Below, one piece after another: positions 43,067 through 52,868 of a DNA stretch of 64,000 nucleotides. The stretch covers positions 62,001 to 126,000 of the forward strand of contig NZ_FQUN01000008.1 in NCBI RefSeq assembly GCF_900129005.1, written 5' to 3'. Every line of letters begins with the position of its first letter. The stretch's first letter is position 1. This stretch comes from Leeuwenhoekiella marinoflava DSM 3653. Its GTDB lineage: Bacteria; Bacteroidota; Bacteroidia; Flavobacteriales; Flavobacteriaceae. The notes beneath the pieces were generated by a model. That model searched no databases. It had not been told where the DNA came from and worked only from the letters and a program-made list of their open reading frames with translations. The translations under genes were made by a program, and so were the position numbers.

Positions 43067-43098
43067 CAAATATACAACCTCAAGGTAGGGGTTGTCAA
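43067..43098 (-). promoter_or_regulatory. queA promoter with inverted repeat in the spacer
   Basis: TATATTTG (complement of 43067-43074) is an exact -7 box, and TTG lies 21 bases upstream. The spacer holds the arms ACAACC and GGTTGT (inside 43074-43095), so a repressor could sit between the two elements. Confidence 0.55.
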
Positions 43099-43202
43099 GT
43101 AAAACGCCGTTTAATTTGCAAAGCCGCTACCACACTTAGAAACAGCGTGATTCTTGAGCTCATATTAGCACTTTTGACCAGAAATAAACACTTGAAAATG
43201 AA

Positions 43203-44426
43203 CTAAACCTCTTTAATCTTAAACCCCAGAGCCTCAAAATCATTCCAAAAATCAGGATATGATTTGTTTACCACTTCTGCATCTTCAAAAAGAATAGGTG
43301 CCCGCAAAGCGAAAGGTGCAAAAGCCATTGCCATACGATGATCTTGATACGTTTTTATAGCAATATCTGACTGAAAATTAGTCGATCCTTCTAAATGCAA
43401 ACTTTTATCTGTAACTGAAATATGTGCCCCCAGTTTAGACAACTCTGCTTTTAAGGCTTCTAAACGATCTGTTTCTTTAATCTTCAAAGTATGTAAGCCG
43501 GTAAGGTCACAAGCTACTCCAATCCCATAACACGTAACCGCGATTGTCTGTGCGATATCCGGGCTGTTTGCTAAATCAAATTCTACGCGCTGTGGTTTTG
43601 GCTTGTCTTCTTTCTCTAGTAAAACCGCATTTTCTAAAAAGGTTGTCTTAACTCCCAGCTTGGTGTATAACGCTGCTAATACAGAATCTCCTTGTAAGCT
43701 GTTTTCCTTATAGCTTGATATCTTCAGCTTTGCTGTATCACACAATGCTGCGAGACTGTAAAAATAAGAAGCACTACTCCAGTCTGACTCCACAGTCATC
43801 TCTGAGACTGTAATCTTTCGGGCAGGAGCAATTTTTATCAATTGACCTTCAAAGCTGCTTTCTATTCCCAATTGCGTCAATAACGAACGCGTCATTTCGA
43901 TATAAGGCACCGAAGTAATCTGACCCAAAAGTTCAATTTCTAAACCATTAGGCATAGAAGCTCCTACCATCATCAACGCAGAAATATACTGACTGCTAAC
44001 ATTAGCGGCTAGCGACACTTTATTTTTCTCCAGTTTTTTTCCTTTGATGAGAAGCGGAGCAAAACCTTCATTTTTTAAACATGTAATATCTGCTCCCAGA
44101 TCGCGCAACGCGTCAACTAGTAATTTTATAGGACGCTCCTGCATACGAGAGCTCCCAGTAAGTATGGTTTCACGACCTTCAAAAGCAGCAAAATATGCAG
44201 TTAAAAAGCGCATTGCTGTACCGGCATGATGTATATCTACGGTCTTTTCTTTTGACGCTAATGCTTTTTGCATCACCTCGCTATCATTACTGTTAGAAAG
44301 GTTTTTTATTTTAAAATTTCCAAAAAGTGCCTGAAGCAATAGTAGTCTGTTGCTTTCACTTTTTGAACCCGTAATCTTAATATCACCAGAAAGGTTTGGT
44401 TCTTTTTGTTCTAATCGTAGTATCAA
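43203..44426 (-). CDS. aroA: 3-phosphoshikimate 1-carboxyvinyltransferase (EPSP synthase)
   Basis: 407 residues. Sixth step of the shikimate pathway. N-terminal ITGSKSESNRLLLLQAL, the AGTAMRFLTAYF segment (LFLGNAGTAMR in others), MTVESDWSSASYFYSLAAL, the signature LKIKETDRLEALKAEL and DHRMAMAFAPFALRA. Slightly short for the family, as in other Bacteroidota. It is distant from the Phe/Tyr operon at 53-57 kb. Confidence 0.95.
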   Translation of the reverse strand: MILRLEQKEPNLSGDIKITGSKSESNRLLLLQALFGNFKIKNLSNSNDSEVMQKALASKEKTVDIHHAGTAMRFLTAYFAAFEGRETILTGSSRMQERPIKLLVDALRDLGADITCLKNEGFAPLLIKGKKLEKNKVSLAANVSSQYISALMMVGASMPNGLEIELLGQITSVPYIEMTRSLLTQLGIESSFEGQLIKIAPARKITVSEMTVESDWSSASYFYSLAALCDTAKLKISSYKENSLQGDSVLAALYTKLGVKTTFLENAVLLEKEDKPKPQRVEFDLANSPDIAQTIAVTCYGIGVACDLTGLHTLKIKETDRLEALKAELSKLGAHISVTDKSLHLEGSTNFQSDIAIKTYQDHRMAMAFAPFALRAPILFEDAEVVNKSYPDFWNDFEALGFKIKEV

Positions 44427-44451
44427 AATAGTAGCTTATAGGTAGAAAAGG

Positions 44452-44778
44452 TTATTGAAGTTTGTTGTTGTTGTGGTGACGATCGTGATCACGCTTGGTC
44501 TTTAAATCTAGCTTTTTATCAAAAGCCTCCTGAAGATCAATTCCGGTTTGATTGGCAAGGCATAAAACTACAAACAGTACATCTGCCAATTCCTCGCCAA
44601 GATCTTTATTTTTATCGCTTTCTTTTTCGCTTTGCTCCCCATATCTGCGCGCAATTATACGCGCAACCTCACCTACTTCTTCGGTAAGCTGCGCCATATT
44701 GGTAAGTTCGTTAAAGTAACGAACGCCATGTTCCTTTATCCAATGATCAACAGCTTGCTGTGCATTATCAATTTTCAT
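44452..44778 (-). CDS. MazG-like nucleotide pyrophosphohydrolase
   Basis: 108 residues, single MazG-type domain. Metal-binding pattern: EEVGEVARIIARRYGEQ followed by DLGEELADVLFVVLCLAN (ExxE..ExxD). It hydrolyses non-canonical nucleoside triphosphates to monophosphates. It ends 25 bases before aroA. Confidence 0.88.
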   Translation of the reverse strand: MKIDNAQQAVDHWIKEHGVRYFNELTNMAQLTEEVGEVARIIARRYGEQSEKESDKNKDLGEELADVLFVVLCLANQTGIDLQEAFDKKLDLKTKRDHDRHHNNNKLQ

Positions 44779-44868
44779 AAACCTTAATCTTTGCTGAAGT
44801 GCTAAATTAAGGTAAAGCAGAAAATCTAGGTCGCGATTATGCTAAAAAAGGAAAGTTGTCTTTAAAAA

Positions 44869-46854
44869 TTAAATACTTTTTTTAAGAATCACTTTTTCGT
44901 TCTCCTTTTCGATACGCATTTTGAAGAAATCTTTTAAACTCTGATAATAATCTGCATGTATAAAAGTACTTTTAAGACTGAAACGTGTCATAACCTGTAT
45001 CGAGTTATTCTGCTCATGAATCGTATACAGAAAACTCCCCATATCATCCGGTAGCGCAATTTTTATAGCTTCAGGAAGTGAAGTCACGGCATATCCCGCA
45101 GGTAGCTCTATTGTGATATTAATGTTATGCGTAAACGGAAAATCAAAATCTACAGGTGAGATTCGCTCATCTGACTTAAATGGCGACTCCCTTTCTCTAA
45201 AGAATAGCAACGGATTTAAAAAAATCTGCCCCGGAACTTGATCTACAGCCTGATCAATTTTAAACTGAAATGATTCTACAACAGGTTTTTCGAGTTCGTT
45301 TAAATCTTTTAATTGATGGGATTTCATCTCATCTACACCAAAATAATCCAACCGTTTTTCACCCCAGTCTTGCAGATCTTTATCCCCTACACTATGTCGT
45401 ATTTCAAGAGCTTCTAGACTAGAAAAACGTTGACTGAGTTCTCCCTCTAGACTTCCATCTTCATTTAAAACAGCTTTCACATACCTATCTGTTTGAGGTC
45501 TTATGGTTTCAAAAAGATCGATCTCCTGAGAAACTCCTTTCTTGTTAACCATTCTTCCTTTCCAATTGTAAACGCGCGTTGGCAAAATATTAGGAGCACT
45601 CCACTTGTCTGTAGCATCTAGCAAAATAGTCTGCATCCCAGAACGAATACCTGCTACAACATAATTGTAACCTTCTAGAGTAGGAAAAAGAGGTATCCCA
45701 AAACGTTTAGTACCTACCAGGACCGGATTGGCCTGAACCCCACACTCCCTCAAAAGCGCGGTAAGCAGTAAATTTATTTCTGAAACATTACCGCTTCCTT
45801 TTTTATAGGCTTTATCTATACCTTCATCTGTGTATTTTCCATAATCTCCATTCCAAGAAACTTTAGATTTAACAAACCGCAAAGCTGCTTTTATCTGAGT
45901 TTCTTGAGTTTTATTTGCTGTTAAAATTTCTTCAGCAGCAGCTTTGAGAAAATGGGTTTTATTCAACTCTCCACCAAAATCATCGTGTTTAAAAATGGTG
46001 CGAGCCACTTCTTCCCAAGTTGTAGAATACTCCCTTTTATTGTCGTTAAAATCAGTTGAGATCAATTCATATATAACGCTACGACGATAATTATCAGGAT
46101 TTGCTACAAACACTTCTCGCTTAAGCGCCGGAACATTGTGTTGTTCATACTCAGCAACAAGTTCTTGATAATTAAAATAGTTACTGTGATTAAAACCACC
46201 ATCTACCGTTACACCTCCTTGTTCTACAGATTCTTTTGGCTTTATATCAAAATAGCCTTTTTTAACTCTGCGAAACTGAAACATCCCAGGAGTTCTGATT
46301 CTTGCATAATAGTTAATTACTGGTATATCTTCTTGAATAATAAGATCATCTACTTTATAAAATGGCGAAACCATTTTATAGCTCCATTCTACAACACTCC
46401 CTACCTGAACGGCCGGCATTGTAAAGGCTGTCTGATCCCAACGTTCTGATCTTTCAGTTTTAAAAATTGCTTTCTTATCAAGATTGCTTTCTTTTATTTT
46501 ACCTGAATTGAAATTATACGTGATTCCTTTAATGTCATCGACTAATTCCTTGTCAGAATCGTTTTTATACAGCCCTATTTTTTTTGTTGCATATTCTAGA
46601 CCTTCTTTAGTAAGTATTTTAATCCGTTCTGTGACTTCCGTTACAATAATCCACCCATCGTGAGAGTTATAATCAAAATAAGTCTCCCTTACTTTATTGA
46701 GGTATGCTGCCGGCGCTGCCGAATCTTTCGCATAAAAATCTAAAGTAAGTTCTGCTTCTGATACCTTTTCTAATTTAAAATCTTGTGCATTTAAAACAAT
46801 ACTACTAAACAAACATATTAGTACACAAAGAACTGATTGGCTTACTGATTTCAC
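44869..46854 (-). CDS. DUF3857 protein with inactive transglutaminase-like domain (paralogue 1)
   Basis: 661 residues. Signal peptide (ending SSIVLNAQ), N-terminal DUF3857 beta domain, transglutaminase-like domain at about 310-410, then a C-terminal beta domain. At the place of the catalytic GDC the sequence is GSGNVSEINLLLTALL (Val357), and the His is replaced by Tyr (GYNYVVAG). The Asp remains (LLDATDKWS). The enzyme core is therefore probably inactive and the protein may bind a ligand or a partner. Last of three tandem paralogues. Confidence 0.85.
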   Translation of the reverse strand: MKSVSQSVLCVLICLFSSIVLNAQDFKLEKVSEAELTLDFYAKDSAAPAAYLNKVRETYFDYNSHDGWIIVTEVTERIKILTKEGLEYATKKIGLYKNDSDKELVDDIKGITYNFNSGKIKESNLDKKAIFKTERSERWDQTAFTMPAVQVGSVVEWSYKMVSPFYKVDDLIIQEDIPVINYYARIRTPGMFQFRRVKKGYFDIKPKESVEQGGVTVDGGFNHSNYFNYQELVAEYEQHNVPALKREVFVANPDNYRRSVIYELISTDFNDNKREYSTTWEEVARTIFKHDDFGGELNKTHFLKAAAEEILTANKTQETQIKAALRFVKSKVSWNGDYGKYTDEGIDKAYKKGSGNVSEINLLLTALLRECGVQANPVLVGTKRFGIPLFPTLEGYNYVVAGIRSGMQTILLDATDKWSAPNILPTRVYNWKGRMVNKKGVSQEIDLFETIRPQTDRYVKAVLNEDGSLEGELSQRFSSLEALEIRHSVGDKDLQDWGEKRLDYFGVDEMKSHQLKDLNELEKPVVESFQFKIDQAVDQVPGQIFLNPLLFFRERESPFKSDERISPVDFDFPFTHNINITIELPAGYAVTSLPEAIKIALPDDMGSFLYTIHEQNNSIQVMTRFSLKSTFIHADYYQSLKDFFKMRIEKENEKVILKKSI

Positions 46855-46862
46855 GATGTATT

Positions 46863-48902
46863 TTAAATTTTAGATAAAACTATTTTTTCGCTTTCCTTAG
46901 AGACAATCATTTCATAGAACTTCTTCAAATCGAGATACAATTCTGCAGGAATTATTGAGCTATTCAAAGAAAACTCTGTTGAAATATTAATGCCGCCAGT
47001 TACTTCGGAAATTAAATATTTAAAAGATCCCAAATTATCAACCATACGCATAACTCCATTTTCGGGCAAGCTCTCCACGCTATAACCTTCTGGAATTTTA
47101 ATTTTTAGAATATATCTGTCTTTCCAAGGGTATCTGAAGTCTATTGGATGGTTACGTTCTTCTGACTTAAATGGATTTTCTGTTTGCGTCAAATAAAATA
47201 AAGGAGAAACATAAAGCTTACCCGCTACCTCTTCCACACCCCCATTAAGCATTTCAAATTCATAAGAGACTTCAACAGGCTCGTAGACATTATCAATATT
47301 TCTCAACTCAAAATCATTGATTTCTACCCCTCCATGAATTTCTTCTAATTCTTCTAAATGTTCCTGTTCTGTTTTCCCTTTAAATTTTCTCCTATACGAC
47401 AATCCATAATGCCCGGTATACCTACTCTTTGCTGAGCCCGTTGTCAGTAGATCTTCCCCTATTTCAAAATTCACCATTGTACTTTCAGTGGCGTGACTTG
47501 TAGGGTATAAACTAACCCATTCTGAACTCCCATCTTTACGAATTAATCTTCCTTGCCAGTTGAGCAGCCCTTCCTCTAAAAGATTTACTGCTCCCAACTT
47601 ATTAGTAGCATCCATCAGCACTATTTTACCATCTAACCCAACTCCGGCAATAACATGGTTAAAGCCATCACGAGTAGGAAAAACCGGAATTCCGTTATCT
47701 CTTGTACTTAATATTACCGGATTTGCATCAAGACCCGCATATTGCAACATACTCACCAACAATAAATTTATATCTGCACTATTACCTGATCCTGTTTTAT
47801 AAGCCTCTTTAACACCCTCATCAGCATAAATACCTAAAAAGTTATTCCAACTCATACGCTGTTTCACATATTCAAAAATACGTACCACTTTCTCTTCTGA
47901 AGAACCAGCTCCTTCTAAAACAGCATTTATGTCGTCATCAAAAAAACGTTGATTTTTTAATTGTCCCCCAAAATTATCTGAATCATAAATGGTTTTAGAT
48001 ACAGCGTCCCAACTGCTTGTAATTGTTTCAAAAGGCTCGCCGGGATAATGCGTATAGGAAAGTTCAAAACTTATAGCAGAACGGTAATTATCTATATTAG
48101 AAGAAAAAACCTCTTCTTTTAAAGCTGGAACATTGCTCGCTTCAATAGTATTTCCTTTACGCTGAAAATCTATAGTCCTGTTTTGAATTGATCCTCTTTC
48201 ACCAGTTCTAAGCGAACCACCACTTGAAATTCCTGGTCTTACTGTATAAATAACTTTATCTGCAGTTGTGGTCTCATTTACATCAAGAGGTAAAAGACCT
48301 TTTCTGTGCATTTGATAGATCAACCACTCAGGACTTGTAAATGTTATTCTCGCAACATTTAAAGGAATTTCCTCTTGTAGCTTCACCTCATCTATAGTTG
48401 AGATAAATGGAGACATAACTTCATACTTAAATTCTAATACACAGCCTTTTTGCAAGTTGGGCAGCGTGAATTTTTCTATATTAAAATATTTATTACGCTC
48501 TTCAGAAAAAATACCGTCCTTACGCATCTTAGTTTCCGCTATATCTGATCCTTCAATTGTGTAGGTAACACCCTTCAAACCACTTATACTTTCTTCACTT
48601 GAAGAACCTTGATATAGCAAAACTTGTTGCGTAGCCCAGTCAAAACCATCTGAATTATAAATTTTAATACGCTCATAAACTTCAGTTTTGAGCACAAAAC
48701 CACTACTTTGTGAATAATCGATATGTGAAGATTGCTCCCTGTATAAAATCGCAGCATCTGCTTCAGGATCCTCAGGATGAAACTCTTCTTGCAATTCTTC
48801 TAAAGAAACTTTACCAAATCTAAAATCTTGAGCAAAGCAAATTGAACTCACTAAGAAAAGTGCGATACATGTAATTTTATGCATAAGCTTATATTTTTTC
48901 AA
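46863..48902 (-). CDS. DUF3857 protein with altered transglutaminase-like domain (paralogue 2)
   Basis: 679 residues, signal peptide (ALFLVSSICFAQ). Same layout as its neighbours. The catalytic Cys position reads GSGNSADINLLLVSML, with Ser instead of Cys. The His (GFNHVIAGV) and Asp (LMDATNK) are kept. It is thus closer to the enzyme than paralogue 1, but without the thiol. The start overlaps the paralogue 3 gene by 14 bases and it ends 8 bases before paralogue 1. Confidence 0.85.
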   Translation of the reverse strand: MKKYKLMHKITCIALFLVSSICFAQDFRFGKVSLEELQEEFHPEDPEADAAILYREQSSHIDYSQSSGFVLKTEVYERIKIYNSDGFDWATQQVLLYQGSSSEESISGLKGVTYTIEGSDIAETKMRKDGIFSEERNKYFNIEKFTLPNLQKGCVLEFKYEVMSPFISTIDEVKLQEEIPLNVARITFTSPEWLIYQMHRKGLLPLDVNETTTADKVIYTVRPGISSGGSLRTGERGSIQNRTIDFQRKGNTIEASNVPALKEEVFSSNIDNYRSAISFELSYTHYPGEPFETITSSWDAVSKTIYDSDNFGGQLKNQRFFDDDINAVLEGAGSSEEKVVRIFEYVKQRMSWNNFLGIYADEGVKEAYKTGSGNSADINLLLVSMLQYAGLDANPVILSTRDNGIPVFPTRDGFNHVIAGVGLDGKIVLMDATNKLGAVNLLEEGLLNWQGRLIRKDGSSEWVSLYPTSHATESTMVNFEIGEDLLTTGSAKSRYTGHYGLSYRRKFKGKTEQEHLEELEEIHGGVEINDFELRNIDNVYEPVEVSYEFEMLNGGVEEVAGKLYVSPLFYLTQTENPFKSEERNHPIDFRYPWKDRYILKIKIPEGYSVESLPENGVMRMVDNLGSFKYLISEVTGGINISTEFSLNSSIIPAELYLDLKKFYEMIVSKESEKIVLSKI

Positions 48903-50790
48903 TTAACAGTTTTTGATTGTCGTGCTTTACAATCTTTTTATACAAATCCCGGTACTTTTCGTAAGCTTCCACACCGAAATCACCTTCCTTAAATTTTAAA
49001 ATACGCTTACAAATTAGCTTATCATCTTTAAGCTCATATGACACTTGATAGTCACCAAATTCTTCAGTATACTCAACAGCCTCGGGTAATGCATTTACTG
49101 CATAACCTTCAGGGATTGTAATTTGAATACTTTGCTCTTCTATGGTTCCGCGTAGATTTATAAACCCGGTTTTTCTATCTCTATATCTTGGCGGAATTGC
49201 ATTTCGCGAAAGCGCAAAAGGATTTGCTCTGATTAGCATATCATCACTTATTGAAGTTGCATAACTGGTTACTTTGCAATTCAAATTTTCATCGTAAATA
49301 ACATCAAGCTTATTGTTATTAAGCTCAATATCTGAGACAGAAAGACTATTGATACCGCTCCAAGTCTCGTAGTAATAATCACTCAATTCTTTATCATCTT
49401 TATGACCTAGATTCATCCGGTCTGAATAAAATATACCTTTCGCTTCTCGAACAATTTCGCCCGAAAGATTACCAGTCTCGTCTAAAACCAGCTTCGCCTG
49501 AAGTAGATCTGTATTATCTTCTTGATTATATTTTGTTGTCTTTACAATCTTGCCGCCCTCTTCTGTAAGCAAAAGAACTTTTCTATCATCTGTAAATCTA
49601 CCCATATATCCAAAAGGAGTTTCCTGACTGGTACATTCTAAAAACTTGACTTCATCTCCCAGCTGAACACCTAAAATAGCGTGATTGCCTTGCATGGCTA
49701 CCACATCGGTTTCTAAAGATTCTTTACCGCGATCTCCATACAAAATAGTGTAGTATGATTTAACCCCAACCGCACTTAAAAGATTTTGGGTATAATTACT
49801 AAGTGCTTTACAATCGCCATAATTCAGTCGCTGCACATCTGAAGCTAACATAGGCTTCCACCCACCAATCTCTACTTGCACACTTATATACCGAACCTTG
49901 TCCTGAACAAATTGATAAACTATTCTGGCTTTTGCTTCGTCATCAGATAAACCTTTGGTCAGCTTTTGAATTTCAGCAATGGCAGTAGCCTCAAGATCTT
50001 GAGTATCTTTCACCAGTTCGTCATTCATCCATTTACCAAAATCTTTCCAATTACCCGCAATACCAGGAACTCCGGCTAGATAGAATTTATCGAAAAAGCA
50101 TTTCACACGAGGTACGCGTTGTTCCAGCCCTTTTGATTTATATTCAAAAGTAACGGGCTCCAGATTTCTCGCTATCCAAGTTGTTCTTCCGGAAGTTTCT
50201 TCTTTAGTAATGCCAAATTCTTCCAGATTGGTTTCCTTTACCCGCAAGGTATCTTCGGGGTTGTGAATGATGGTAAACTTAGAATATTCCGTTCCGCTGG
50301 CGTATCGTGAAACCGGCATCCATGGCCATAAAAAAGCAGTTGTTTCACTAAGCGTTTCTGAATTAAACTGAATGGTGAACGGATACGAAGTAGGTGTGTA
50401 ATCCAGATAAAGAACTCTGCTATCAGCGTATAAAGTCCCGCCGGAAACTGCGCTGACATCTTTAAAATCACGTTTTTTGATTTTGTCTTTTTCTACTCCA
50501 GTAAGGGTATAGATAATTGCTTGGATGTCTAAAACCTTAGTATTGTTATCATACCCGGCGTAGGCTTTTACATCAGACAAACCGGATTTATTATAAACCG
50601 TTACTAGTCTTGAGATTGTGGTTCTCAATTTTCCTTCATCAGAAAGATCTAAGGTGATTTCTTCGTGACGCAAAACACTATCTGCACCATCAGCAAGCTC
50701 AGGATCTACTGTAAGTGCAGCGAGCTCCAGTTGTTGACTATAAGTTAGTAAGGGGATAACAAATAGCAGAAATACTAATTTTCTTGCCAT
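48889..50790 (-). CDS. DUF3857 transglutaminase-like protein (paralogue 3, catalytic)
   Basis: 633 residues, signal peptide (LVFLLFVIPLLTYSQ). DUF3857 domain, then a transglutaminase-like core with Cys327 in LNYGDCKALSNYTQ and His in QGNHAILGV, the full catalytic pair. First gene of the three-gene set, so it is the probable ancestor or active partner. Likely periplasmic or outer-membrane associated. In-frame TTTCGCGAAA at 49202-49211. Confidence 0.88.
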   Translation of the reverse strand: MARKLVFLLFVIPLLTYSQQLELAALTVDPELADGADSVLRHEEITLDLSDEGKLRTTISRLVTVYNKSGLSDVKAYAGYDNNTKVLDIQAIIYTLTGVEKDKIKKRDFKDVSAVSGGTLYADSRVLYLDYTPTSYPFTIQFNSETLSETTAFLWPWMPVSRYASGTEYSKFTIIHNPEDTLRVKETNLEEFGITKEETSGRTTWIARNLEPVTFEYKSKGLEQRVPRVKCFFDKFYLAGVPGIAGNWKDFGKWMNDELVKDTQDLEATAIAEIQKLTKGLSDDEAKARIVYQFVQDKVRYISVQVEIGGWKPMLASDVQRLNYGDCKALSNYTQNLLSAVGVKSYYTILYGDRGKESLETDVVAMQGNHAILGVQLGDEVKFLECTSQETPFGYMGRFTDDRKVLLLTEEGGKIVKTTKYNQEDNTDLLQAKLVLDETGNLSGEIVREAKGIFYSDRMNLGHKDDKELSDYYYETWSGINSLSVSDIELNNNKLDVIYDENLNCKVTSYATSISDDMLIRANPFALSRNAIPPRYRDRKTGFINLRGTIEEQSIQITIPEGYAVNALPEAVEYTEEFGDYQVSYELKDDKLICKRILKFKEGDFGVEAYEKYRDLYKKIVKHDNQKLLIEKI

Positions 50791-50837
50791 ATAAAAATTA
50801 AAATAGCAAGATAATAAAATCTTAATATTTTCCTAAA

Positions 50838-51290
50838 TCATTCTTTGTTTTTAGAATCAATCGTGATGGTAACAGGTCCATCATTCACTAAAGAAACCTT
50901 CATATCAGCACCAAAAACACCAGTCTTAACTTGCTTTTTAAGTTTTTGAGAAAGTGTTCCTATAAATTTTTCATAAAGCGGAATTGCCACATCTGGCTTA
51001 GCTGCTTTTAAAAACGAAGGTCGATTGCCTTTTTTTGTAGAAGCATGTAACGTAAACTGACTAATCAAAAGAACCTCTCCATTTTGATCTAAAATGCTTT
51101 CATTCATCAAACCTTCTGCATCGCTAAAAACCCGTAAACCACAAATTTTTGAAGCTAGCCATGCTATATCTTCTTCAGTATCTTCAGCTTCTATACCCAA
51201 TAAGATCATAAAACCACGACCAATTTTGCCTTTTATAACATTTTCAATCGTGACGGAAGCTTCGCTCACCAGCTGAATAACTACTCGCAT
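50838..51290 (-). CDS. dtd: D-aminoacyl-tRNA deacylase
   Basis: 150 residues, full length. Signature SQFTLHASTKKGNRPSFLKA and the C-terminal VSLVNDGPVTITIDS (cross-subunit GPVT motif). Removes D-amino acids from tRNA. It follows rsgA by 10 bases. Confidence 0.95.
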   Translation of the reverse strand: MRVVIQLVSEASVTIENVIKGKIGRGFMILLGIEAEDTEEDIAWLASKICGLRVFSDAEGLMNESILDQNGEVLLISQFTLHASTKKGNRPSFLKAAKPDVAIPLYEKFIGTLSQKLKKQVKTGVFGADMKVSLVNDGPVTITIDSKNKE

Positions 51291-51300
51291 AAAAAATCAA

Positions 51301-52254
51301 TTAAGGTTGTTGATCGTAAACATTTCTTCGGTAATTCTCCTCGTCTCCTTCAATAATCTGTTTATAACTCTGATATCTGGACCAGTACAATTCATCGTTT
51401 TCCAACGCATCTTTAACCGCACACTTAGGCTCTTCAAGATGTAGACAATTATTGAATTTACATTGGTCTTTCAATGCAAAAAACTCAGGAAAATAACTAC
51501 CCAGCTCTTCTTTTTCGATATCAACAACACCAAAACCTTTAATCCCAGGTGTATCTATAATACGCGCATCAAAACTGAGGTCAAACATCTCTGCAAAAGT
51601 CGTGGTGTGCTGTCCCTGCATATGCTGATCGCTAATCGCTTTTGTCTTTAAGTCCAGAGTAGATTCTATTGCGTTTACCAGCGTAGATTTTCCAACACCA
51701 CTATGTCCCGAAAACATACTGGTCTTCCCTAGCATCAAATCTTTTACCTGATCAACATTTTTACCGGTTTTTGCCGAAACACCAATACAGGTATAACCAA
51801 TTTCTCGATACATTTCCGCAAGATATTTGACTTCACCAAACTCTTCTTCACTCAACGTATCTACTTTATTAAAAAGCAAAATAGCTTCGATGTGATAAGC
51901 CTCGCAAGTAACCAAAAAACGATCTATGAATGCGGGAAAAGTGGGTGGATTGTTTAATGTAATAACCAGAAAACAGCGATCTATATTAGCAGCAATGATA
52001 TGCGTTTGCTTGGATAAATTTACAGATTTACGAATGATATAATTATCACGCGGCTCAATATCTTTTATTACTCCGGTGACTGTATCGCTCGTCTGCTCCA
52101 ACTCAAAAATAACACGATCGCCCACAGCTACAGGATTAGTACTTTTAATACCCTGTATTCTAAAGCGCCCTTTAATTCGGCAATCGTAAAATTTGCCTGA
52201 TTCACTTTTAACGCTATACCAGCTTCCGGTTGATTTGTAAACAGTTCCTTTCAA
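51301..52254 (-). CDS. rsgA: Small ribosomal subunit biogenesis GTPase RsgA
   Basis: 317 residues. N-terminal OB fold, then a circularly permuted GTPase: G4 LLFNKVDTLS comes before G1 GHSGVGKSTLVNAI and G3 DTPGIKGFGV. The C-terminal zinc site CKFNNCLHLEEPKC fits CxxxxCxHxxxxxC. It assists maturation of the 30S subunit. Confidence 0.95.
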   Translation of the reverse strand: MKGTVYKSTGSWYSVKSESGKFYDCRIKGRFRIQGIKSTNPVAVGDRVIFELEQTSDTVTGVIKDIEPRDNYIIRKSVNLSKQTHIIAANIDRCFLVITLNNPPTFPAFIDRFLVTCEAYHIEAILLFNKVDTLSEEEFGEVKYLAEMYREIGYTCIGVSAKTGKNVDQVKDLMLGKTSMFSGHSGVGKSTLVNAIESTLDLKTKAISDQHMQGQHTTTFAEMFDLSFDARIIDTPGIKGFGVVDIEKEELGSYFPEFFALKDQCKFNNCLHLEEPKCAVKDALENDELYWSRYQSYKQIIEGDEENYRRNVYDQQP

Positions 52255-52333
52255 AAAATATTTTTACTAATTTAGATTGTAAAACTACTTTATTTTAGAG
52301 TAATCTTAATCTTTAACCTACAAAATCAGTCTT

Positions 52334-52795
52334 ATGAAGATTTCTACTCGTTTCTTTTTATTTCTAATGCTGGTAAGCGCCCCTGTTTTTTCACAAGTAA
52401 TGGAATACCAAACCGTCACTGTAATTGAGTCTATCATACCTAATGGAATAGGTAGATCACGCATGATCTCTACTTTAGAAAGCAGGGATTATAAAGAGTT
52501 TACCTCAACCCGTTCTGAAGAAGATGACTCCCGCAATACATCTGACCGTGGCTCAATAAGGCTTAAAAACTTTGAAGAAACCAAGTTGCTCAATTTTTTT
52601 AATATTGGAGGAATTCGTTTTCAAAACATCGCAGCTAATGATGCAGTTGTGACTTCTAAAATTAATGAAATGGCCGAAGAAGGATGGGAACTCGCTTTTG
52701 TAAACAGCGGTGTTGAAAGTTATGGTGGTGATGGAGACGATAACGGTATTTACGTTACCCGATATATCTTTAAAAGACAAAAAGAACAGGATTAA
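52334..52795 (+). CDS. Secreted protein of unknown function (153 aa)
   Basis: 153 residues. Signal peptide (MKISTRFFLFLMLVSAPVFS). The mature part is acidic and ends in a segment (EEGWELAFVNSGVESYGGDG) followed by YVTRYIFKR, a pattern seen in DUF4177-like small proteins (EGWE near the end). It diverges from rsgA. No further evidence for function. Confidence 0.7.
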   Translation: MKISTRFFLFLMLVSAPVFSQVMEYQTVTVIESIIPNGIGRSRMISTLESRDYKEFTSTRSEEDDSRNTSDRGSIRLKNFEETKLLNFFNIGGIRFQNIAANDAVVTSKINEMAEEGWELAFVNSGVESYGGDGDDNGIYVTRYIFKRQKEQD

Positions 52796-52810
52796 CTTAC
52801 TGAAAATCAA

Positions 52811-52862
52811 GTTTTCAAACACAAAAAAGGCACTCAATGAGTGCCTTTTTGTGTTTGAAAAC
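52811..52862. terminator. Long bidirectional terminator
   Basis: Arms of 25 and 24 bases (52811-52835 and 52839-52862) pair almost perfectly with one extra A and a 3-base loop. The core GGCACTC/GAGTGCC is followed by TTTTT. It serves the convergent secreted-protein gene and the DAHP synthase gene. Confidence 0.9.
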
Positions 52863-52868
52863 TTATTT

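Noticed and set aside
43033-43202. preQ1 riboswitch ahead of queA
   Set aside because: No preQ1 aptamer sequence pattern was found; the leader after the -7 box is short and AT-rich.
43285-43305. GCCCGCAAAGCGAAAGG in aroA as a member of the palindrome family
   Set aside because: It encodes the family-conserved FALRA segment and the arms do not pair well, so it is probably chance.
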